Source: Symbiodinium natans
Lineage: Eukaryota > Sar > Dinophyceae > Suessiales > Symbiodiniaceae
Assembly: GCA_905221605.1 (NCBI GenBank)
Contig: CAJNDS010001035.1
Coordinates: 45,001 to 109,000 of the forward strand
Length of the DNA stretch: 64,000 nt
Direction: 5' to 3'
Shown here: piece after piece, positions 22,901-32,400 of the stretch
Layout: each line of letters starts with the position of its first letter
How positions within the stretch are numbered: position 1 is the first letter of the stretch
Position numbers and translations under genes: made by a program
The notes under the pieces: generated by a model
Told to the model about the DNA's origin: nothing
Database searches by the model: none
What the model saw: the letters and a program-made list of their open reading frames with translations, nothing else

Positions 22901-25900
22901 CTAGTTCATCGTTGGGATAGTACATAAAATCACATGTCTGTTCCTCATTGACTTTAAGCACCCCTAAACATGTATCATGTTACCCTAAAACCCCCGTAAA
23001 ACCCCTTTTCAACAAACCCAAAAACCCCCTTAAAACCCCCTAGCTGCCCCAGTATGACGAAGAAACATGGGGAATCAACTCGATGAGGCTCTATTGAGAT
23101 GAAGTACCCAAAAAAGATGTAAAATGTTGCCCCGCTATGACTTGCGGGGCCCAAAACCCAAGGAAATAGAAGTTGACACCTTCAGAATGAACTGCCTTGT
23201 AAGAAGCCCAAAAGTTGAAACGTTGGGTTTTGAGCCAGTAAGATGACTAAGAAACATGGGGGATCCACTCGATGGCTTCGTCTGTGAGTGTCGTGAAGCC
23301 ATCGCAGATCAGCGGGACGGTAGTGACGCCGTTCTTGTAGGCGGTCGTGAGCTCCCCAGCACACCACCTGAGGGTTTAGGGTTTAGGGTTTAAGGTTTAG
23401 GGTTTAGGGCAAGGTCCTAAAGGCTTATACACTTCTCGGAAGAAGGCCAACTCATGCAACAAGTCTATTCGGGGCAGAAAAAAGCCTACACAAACATGCG
23501 CAAGGATTCTACAAACGTGGCCTTCCAGCATCCCCTTCTAGGGGCCCTCGTATGTTTCCCTACCCTAAACCCTAAACCCTAAACCCCAAACCCCAAACCC
23601 CAAACCCCAAACCCCAAACCCCAAACCCCAAACCCTAAACCCTAAACCCTAAACTATGGCTTGAACTGAGCCACATGCGCGTTAGCAACTCGGGGGTCTG
23701 CACCGCCACCACACTCTGCGTCATGGAGCGCACCGTGTGAAAAATGAGATCCAATTCCTGTACCATTGCTGGAGGGTTTAGGGTTTAGGGTTCAGGGTTT
23801 AGGGTTTAGGGTTTAGGGTTTAGGGTTTAGGGTTTGGGCGACCACTGTTGCGATATGATAGAAAAAACGACTGACCATGCCTATTCCTTGGGCCTTCAAG
23901 CATTCATGGAAATGTAAAGAAAGATGTGCCAACCATGATCCAGAATCCTCCAGCTGATCCGAATCCAGGAAGACGTTGACGCTGCTGTGCCTGGCAATGA
24001 GAAGCTTCAGAAGGCGGCAAAGCGAGCCTGCTCCGCCCTTGTGGTGGCAAAGGAAGATGCCAAACATAATTCCTTGGCGGAGCCCAGATTTAGGGTTTAG
24101 GGTTTAGGGTTTAGGGCTTAGGGGTATTATGATAAGGGTACCATTGTTTGGTCTTGGTGACTTTTATACACTGCACAGGAACCCACGGCCAAGAAAGGGG
24201 CAAAAAGGGCACCACTGAGCTACCCAAGATTCTTGGGCGGAAATGGAGAAACACGGCAAAGCACACCGCACCAAAGCCAGCCACCAATGGGCCCAGCACG
24301 GCGAAAAACAGCAGCCAGCCTAGGACCTTCATGGGCTGCCCTACTACCCCGTCCCTCTATTCTATACTACACCCCCCCCCCCCCCCCCTAAACCCTGAAC
24401 CCTAAACCCTAAACCTTTTCCTAGGTTCCCCCAAAACTAGGGCTATTTCGGGATAACTAAGCTTGGCTGACTTCTGAACCCCTCCAAAAAGTTCAACTTT
24501 TAGGCACCTTATTGTAGTTCTACAAAACCCAAAAGTTAAAGTCCTAAGAGCCAGCCAGAAGAAAGCCAAGCGAGGGGTAGTAGGGAAACCCTAAACCCTA
24601 AACCCTAAACCCTAAACCCTAAACCCTAAACCCTAAACCCTAAACCCTAAACCCTGAACCTCGGTGGACTGATCCTTGTCAATCTCCAACAGCGGGGCTG
24701 CCCCGAGAAGCACCACGAGCAGGAAGCCGGCCATGATTGCCTTGGGAGAAGAAGAAGGGGGTTTAGGGTTTAGGGTTTAGGGTTTAGGGTTTCGGGTTTG
24801 GGGTTTAGGGTGACCCAGAAGTAACCTAGGAATAAACAGTGGTACGCCTTTTTGGCTCTAAGGGGATTTATAAAGGGAACCGCAACCCTAACAAAAAACG
24901 GAAACCAGGCTAAACCCTAAACCCTACACCCTACACCCTACACCCTACACCCTACATCCTACACCCTAAAACCTAAACCCTAACCGGGTCCCAGCTGCAT
25001 CCGCCAAGTTAGCTGCTTCGGTGCGCCAGGGCCAGTGGCGAACCTGGAGAAGTGAGCCAAGGACGAAGAGCGCGCCCATGAGGAGCACCTTACTGTTGGG
25101 TTTAGGGTTTAGGGTTTAGGGTTTAGGGTTTAGGGTTTAGGGTTTAGGGTTTAGGGTTTAGGGTTAGGGTTTAGGGTTTAGGGTTTAGGGTCTAGGGTCT
25201 AGGGTTTAGGGTTACTATTCTTACTCTTGGTTGCTAGGGAATGAGGGAATGAGGTACCCTGTCCCCCATTTAAGGGATTCAAAAGGGTACCTCATACCCC
25301 ATTCCCCACTAACCCTAAACCTTAACCCCTAAACCCTAAACCCTGTAATAAGGGATTCTATAGGGTACCGAACCAACAGTAAGGCGCCTGAATCTCCGGC
25401 GTTGACACGAAGGCCACAGGAAAGACCGCAACCAAGGCATTGCGGAAGAGCAGTAGCAAACCTAGGATGGCTCTTAAAACCAATAGCCCTAAACCCTAAA
25501 CCCCAAACCCTAAACTCTAAACCCTAAACCCTAAACCCTCAACCCTAAACCCTAGACCCTAGACCCTAGACCCTAGACCCTAGACCCTAAACCGAGAAGC
25601 CATAGTAGTAGCATTCGGGCCTGAATCGCTGGAAAAGGAAGCGATAGCGATTCACCAACCCAAGGCCTTTCCCGGAGGCGATTCGCCTTGGTAGCAACAA
25701 ACCGTCTTACCACGAATCCGGGTTTAGGGTTTAGGGTTTAGGGTTTAGGGTTTAGGGTTTAGGGTCAGGGTTTAGGGTTCAGGTTTCCGGGTTAGGGTGT
25801 AGGGTTCAGGGGTTGTTGGGGTTGGCTTCTGTCTAAGGCGGAACCTAGAACCAACAAAAAGGGTAAAAAGGGAATCCACTGGGCTACCAGGTAGCACAGG

Positions 25901-28900
25901 ATACATGACGGTTGTGTAGGCAGCCCAAACCAGAATCGCGACCGGATAGCAGATGATGCCAATGATTGACAAAGCCACCTTCGAAGTGGCAGTTACACGG
26001 GCCTCCCTGAAGGGGTTCCATCTAAGGCAAGTTTTGAGGGTTTAGGGTTTCGGGTTTAGGGTTTGGGGTTTAGGGTTTGGCTACAGTTGCTCTTGATGTG
26101 GCCCTTTACTCCCTTAAAAGGGTTTTGAAGTATGGGCCCTTGGGTTGTATAGGGTATGTAAGGGGTATATAAGGGGCACCCTTTTTTAGGGCCCATACTT
26201 GGGGACCATGTAACTACCCTAAGACACCTAGATCCAAGAGTAGCTTAGATTTCCGGGTGCATAAGGGTACTTTGTTTGTCCGAAAAAGGGCTTTCTGAGG
26301 GAAACAAGCCCTAGACCCTAAACCCTAAACCCTAAACCCTAAACGCAAAAAACGGAATCAGGGCCCCGTCTGGGTCCAAGCAGCCAGCACCCAGTGCTCC
26401 GAGGAGGCGAAGCAGATGATCCCAGGGTTCGATGCCATGGAAGAGCTGCCATCCTTAGTAGTTTAGGGTTTAGGGTTTAGGGTCTAGGGTTGAGGGTGTA
26501 GGGTTTAGGGTTTAGGGTTTAGGGCTAGGGTTGAGGGTTTAGGGTTTGGGGTTTGAGGGTTTAGGCATTAGGGCTTAGGGTGGATTAGGGCTTCGGGTGG
26601 ATTAGGGTTATCCTCTGTTGCTGTTGGTTGCTTGCATATATCAAAGGAAACCAAGCAGAAAAATAGGCAAACCCTAAACCCTAAACCCTAAACCCTAACC
26701 CCTAACGCTGGGCCACCGAGCATCTGGATTGCGCATGCACTGGAAGGGACCCAACACGGCCAAGGCCAGCGTGATGAAGAGTGCAAAAACGATGAGGCCG
26801 TTCAGGTTGAAGAGCGAATCCAGGGACCTGGACACAAGAGTAACCTGAGAATAAACACGAACCCTAAACCCTAAACCCTGAACCCTATAAACCCTATAAA
26901 CCCTATAAACCTTTTAAACCTTATAAACCTTATAAACCTTATAAACCTTATAAACCTTATAAACCTTATAAACCCTAAGCCCTAAACCCTTGTTCTTAAG
27001 CCTTCAAAAAAAGGGGGGAAATAACGGCCGACGCTGAGTCCAAGGACACTTTGCGTCCCCGAAGGCGAGACATGCCCCAGACGGCCAAGAGCAAGCATGA
27101 GCCCATTGGGCACACCAAAAGTTGGCCTAGGGTTTAGGGTTTAGGGTTTGGGGTTTAGGGTTAGGGGTTTGGGGTTTGGGGTTTGGGGCTTGGGGTTTGG
27201 TGTTTGGGGTTTGGGGTTGAACACCTTCCCAAATAAGAGCATCCCAAACCCTACACCCTGAACCCCCCACCCCAATAAGGGCGAAATGGAACCACATCAT
27301 CCCAGTCGTCTTCCGGGCGGCAGAAGAACTTCAGGGTCGGGGAATCCGTACCAAAAACGCAGGAGATGCGAATCATGTCCTTGGTGGCCCAGCTGGGTTT
27401 AGGGTTTAGGGTTTAGGGCTTAGGAAGTCCTCTGTAGCTCAGTAAGCAGATTATTACAATCAGGGCACCCTTTTTTGGGTTGGCTACTTTACATATAAGG
27501 GAACCTTGAACCAAAAGAAGGGGATAAGGGCACCACTGGGCTACCAAGGTAGCCATAATATGCTAACGCCATGTGGCGGTCTCCGAAAATAGGGGACCCC
27601 CTAACCAAGAAGCAGGGCAAAAGGGTACCGCTGAGTTTAGGGTTTAGGGCATCAGGCCTAAACCCCAAAACCCGCCAAAAACCCCAAACCCCTAAAACCC
27701 CCAAACCCTAAACCCCAAACCCTAGAACCCTAAGGACCAAGTGTCAAAGTTAAAGGTGAAGAATCCGGTCAAGTCGATGAGGCGCCGCACGGGCTCCACC
27801 CAATTTATGGAGAGCTGACGGATGGAGCCCAATGCCTGGCAAACCAGGAAACATGCGCAAACACAAGGGTGGGTTTAGGGTTTTTGGGTTTATAGGATTT
27901 TGGGTTTAGGGCTTAGGGTTTAGGGTTTCGGGTTTAGGGCTGAGGGTTTAGGTTCTCCAATGTAGATCCCTTTTGGGTCGCCTACACAGTACGGCACCCT
28001 CAAAAAGAAGGACGCCAACAAGCGACCCGAACTAAGAGAACTACCCCCGTCGGGAAGCAGCACAACTTCTAGAAGCCTCTCTGGTTCGAGGAAAACGCTG
28101 AGGCGCAAGCACCGCCGTGGAGTCTAACTAGTCCGATTCCGTCGGTTTCTCCCTCTTGGTTTGCTGAGTAATGTTTTACCATTTCCGGTGATTCTGGTGT
28201 TGGCGAAATTCATTTCTAGAGGAACCCAAAACTAGGATTGCCCTGAAAACCCTCTGAACAATATTCCTGAATGTGACCCTCTTAAACCCAACATGGGGAA
28301 ATTACAAAATGTCCCAAGGGCCTATCGAGAAAAGGCCACTACTGGGCTACCTAGAGCCCTAAACCCTAAACCCTAAACCCTAAACCCTAAACCCTAAACC
28401 CTAAACCCTAAGGATCCCAAAAGGGCACCACCGACCCTAGGGAGGCCTGGATGGCCGTCACCATTTGGCTGCCGACCGTGGCCACAGTGACGATGTTTAG
28501 CGACTGCTGGCTCACGTCTGCGTTCCTGGGTTTAGGGTTTAGGGTTTGGGGTTTAGGGTTTAGGGTTTAGGGTTTCGGGGTTTAGGGTTTAGCGTTTAGT
28601 GTGGGTACCCAATTTAGGGCTGACTACTTTTTAAGAGACCCTAGAACCAAGCAAAGGGCAAAAACAAAGGCACCACGCGGCTACCAAGGTTCACAAGAGC
28701 GAAGAGCACAATGAGCACGATGACGACCACGGCGCTGGCAATGATTGCTGGAAAAACATCCCCGGGACTGCAAGGAACACAGCTTCCCTCCTCCTGGGGT
28801 CGATGGCCCTCCATGCAGTTGTTGCCTTACTGCTGGCGAGTAGGGACCAAGGGCATGAGGTACCCTATATCCCCGCATGAGGTACCCTATATCCCCCTAC

Positions 28901-29373
28901 TATATCCCCCTTCTATAGGGTACCCTCATTCTCGAAGATTCCCTACCAACCACCAGCAAGTTGCAAGCCAATCCCTCCCTGCCATCTGCACATCTGCCGA
29001 GAGGATTCTCGGGGCACTGCGCAACACCGCGACAGCGGAGTACCTTGAATCCGCACTGGCTGGGCCCTGTCACATCCTTGCGGGCCAAGTTGGACCCCAA
29101 AATTGCCGGTCCTCCTACCGTAGGCTACTCTAATTCCTATTGAGGTAAATATGAACCCTAAACCCTAAACCCTAAACCCTAAACCCTGTAGGGCTCCGTT
29201 GGTCTTCCAAGGATCTGTCCAAAATCCAGGCAGCTGGGTTGGGGGCCCAAGGCCAGCAGCGCAGTGCAGGCCGTCTGGGCAGCGCATGCAGCCCACACCT
29301 AGGATGGGTTTAGGGTTTAGGGTTTAGGGTTTCGGGTTTCGGGTTTAGGGTTTAGGGTTTTAGGGTTTAGGGT

Positions 29374-29419
<46 letters not shown>

Positions 29420-32400
29420 GGTTTAGGGTTTATAGGGTTTAGGGGTACGTAAACCCTCTGCCCAGACACCTTGGCACATGAAGGTGCCTTCTGCGCATTT
29501 GCAGTCGGTGGCCTTTTGGGCGCCGCTCTCCTCCGTCACTTGCAGCATGCCACACTCGATGCAGCCGCGGGCTCCAGTTTCGGCTACGTAAGTTCCCTTG
29601 TCGCACCGCACGCAGGCCTCCAAGCCCAGTGTGTTGCCATAGAAACCTGCGGGGCAGGGGGAACACGAGGATGATCCAACCTCACCTGCAAAATGCCCCG
29701 GCGGGCACAGCGTGCAGTTCGTCATGCCAGTCTCGTTTGCAAAGCTTCCTCGAGGGCACTGCGCATTCGCCTGCATCCCACCCAAGCAGTAGAAACCTCG
29801 AGGGCACGCCTTGCACTGATGTGACTGCTCCTCCTCGAAGTAGCCGGGGTCACAGTAGGACAGCTCCTGTGGGGGTAGTGACCCTCTTTTCCTTAGTTGT
29901 CCAGTAACCTGGGGGAACTGAAGGTTAACCTTTGGGACCATAAGGGCTGTTATATTACCCCAAAAAGGTTATAAAAGTTAGCTACTCAACTACTAGGTTT
30001 CCCATCCATCCAGTAGAGATCGTGGTCCAGCAGCTTAAGCTCCCCTGTACTTGCGTTGAAAGTCGCACCGACCACCTGCCGCGATGGTGAAGAAGTACCT
30101 TGCAGTAGCCCAGTAACCATGTTACAATCAGGGAGCCCTTTTGCTTTTTTTGGGGTTGGTTACTTCTAAAGAAAATTAAGGGAACCATGAACCAAAAACA
30201 GGGTTTAGGGTTTAGGGTTTAGGGTTTAGGGTTTAGGGCTTAGGGTTTAGGGTTTAGGGAAAAGAGTGCGCCACTGGGCTAGCAAGGAACCCTCTACCAC
30301 TGGCTCCCAGACCAACAGTTCCAAGGATGACAGGCGATCGCCATTGGCATCGAAGCTGATGTCACCGGTGACTCCCGTGAAGGTGGTCTGCTTCATCTCA
30401 TTCAATAACCTCAGTTGCTGAGTTCATGAGCCCCCCAAAAAGTGTACACTTTCAGTTCTATAGAGGGTTATAGTATCCCAAAAAGTGTAAAGTGTACTCA
30501 CACAGCTACCAAGTAACGTAGCACCTTTGATATCTTCAAGGGACACCCCTTGATTCAAGAGGCTGTTGGCAGCCAAGGCGACAGTATACCTCAGTAGCCC
30601 AGTAACCATATTATAATACGGGCACCCTCTTTTGGGTTGGTTACTTATAAAGGAACCCAGAACCAACTAACCCCAAACCCCAAACCCCAAACCCTAAACC
30701 CTAAACCCTAAACCCTAAACCCCCCCAAAACCCCAGAACCTAACAAACAGGGTAAAAGGGTACCACTGGGCTGCTAAGATACATGGCATCAAAGAAGAAG
30801 CTGCTCCACATGGGGATGTTCAAGCTGCTGAAGTCGTCTTGTGTCATGGCTGGGACCAAGAAGGGCACCTTGTAGCCCTAAACCCTAAACCCTAAACCCT
30901 AAACCCTAAACCCTAAACCCTAAACCCTAAACCCTAAAGCCTAAACCCTAAACCCGCAGCAGGGCACCTTGTAGGCGTCCGTGCCGTAGCGTGCTCTCGC
31001 AGCAGGGCTGTCGACATCATCGAGATCCATCCTCTGCCACAGCAACTCCTCAGGCTGGTCGTTTGGGTCTTAGGGTTTTAGGGCTTTAGGGTTTTAGGGT
31101 TTTAGGGTTTGGGGGTTTTTGGATTTTAGGGTTTTAGGGTTTTAGGGTTTTGGGGTTTTAGGGTTTTAGGGTTTTAGGGTTGTAGGGTTTTAGGGTTTTA
31201 GGGTTTTAGGGTTTTAGGGTTTTAGGGTTTTAGGGTTTTAGGGTTTTAGGGTTTTAGGGTTTTAGGGTTTTAGGGTTTTGGGTCTTAGGGTTTTAGGGTT
31301 TTAGGGTTTTAGGGTTTTAGGGTTTTAGGGTTTTAGGGTTTTAGGGTTTTAGGGTTGTAGGGTTTTAGGGTTTTAGGGTTTTAGGGCTTTGGGGTTTTAG
31401 GGTTTTAGGGTTTTGGGGTTTTAGGGTTTAGGGTTTTAGGGTTTTAGGGTTTTAGGGTTTAGGCTTTCCTGAATCATAGCATGCAACCCCTTCAAACCCC
31501 AAGAAGGGAAGATGTGCGCGAGATCCCAACAAAAAACCCTACCCAGGCTCGTAGTCCGCGAACCCTAAACCCTAAACCCTAAACCCTAAACCCTAAACCC
31601 TAAACCCTAAACCCTAAACCCTAAACCCTAAACCCAGGCTCGTAGTCCGCGAACTTCAGACCCCGGTCCACCGGATTCCAGCGCATGAAGCCGACTGGGA
31701 GATCGGAGCTTACAATCTCCGGGCCGAAGACGACCGCGGACTCCGACCCGAGCCTGCGCCATTGACTTGGGGGGGTACTTAAAGTAGTGAGGATTTTCCG
31801 ATCCTTATTGGGTTTTTAAGCATTCATAAACGTACTCATATATATATATATATAAATAAATAAATACAAATAGAATAAAGAAATATATATATATATATAT
31901 GTAAAGAATAATAAATACATATATACATATATATCTATATTAATTTATTTATATTTATAGCTATATATATATATATACACATGAAAACATGATGTTCAAC
32001 AGTGACCCAGGAGCACTTGCCAGCCCGGACCCAGCATCCCCTCACTGCGCATGACGGGCGCGAAGTTGTTGAACATCTGGCTGTTCCTGGCTGGGCGGAG
32101 CTTTGTTTGATTTTTTTTTTGGGGGGGGGGGAATAGGGTTTAGGGTTTAGGGTTTAGGGTTTAGGCCGAGCAACTTGGGTTCATGAAGATGACTAAGGAG
32201 GGATTTACGGCACCAAGAAAGTTAAAGCTGACCGACGTTGCACCGCCTAAGGCTCATGGAGGTGAAAAGAAAGCGACTTCCCAAATTTCGCGCCAAGGCC
32301 AAGGCCACCCGTGCCTCCGCCACCACAAAATTGTTCGGCATGTACCGGATCGACACACCCTTCAAGCGATCTTCTTCGCCTGCCAGCCTCGGATGGCCCT

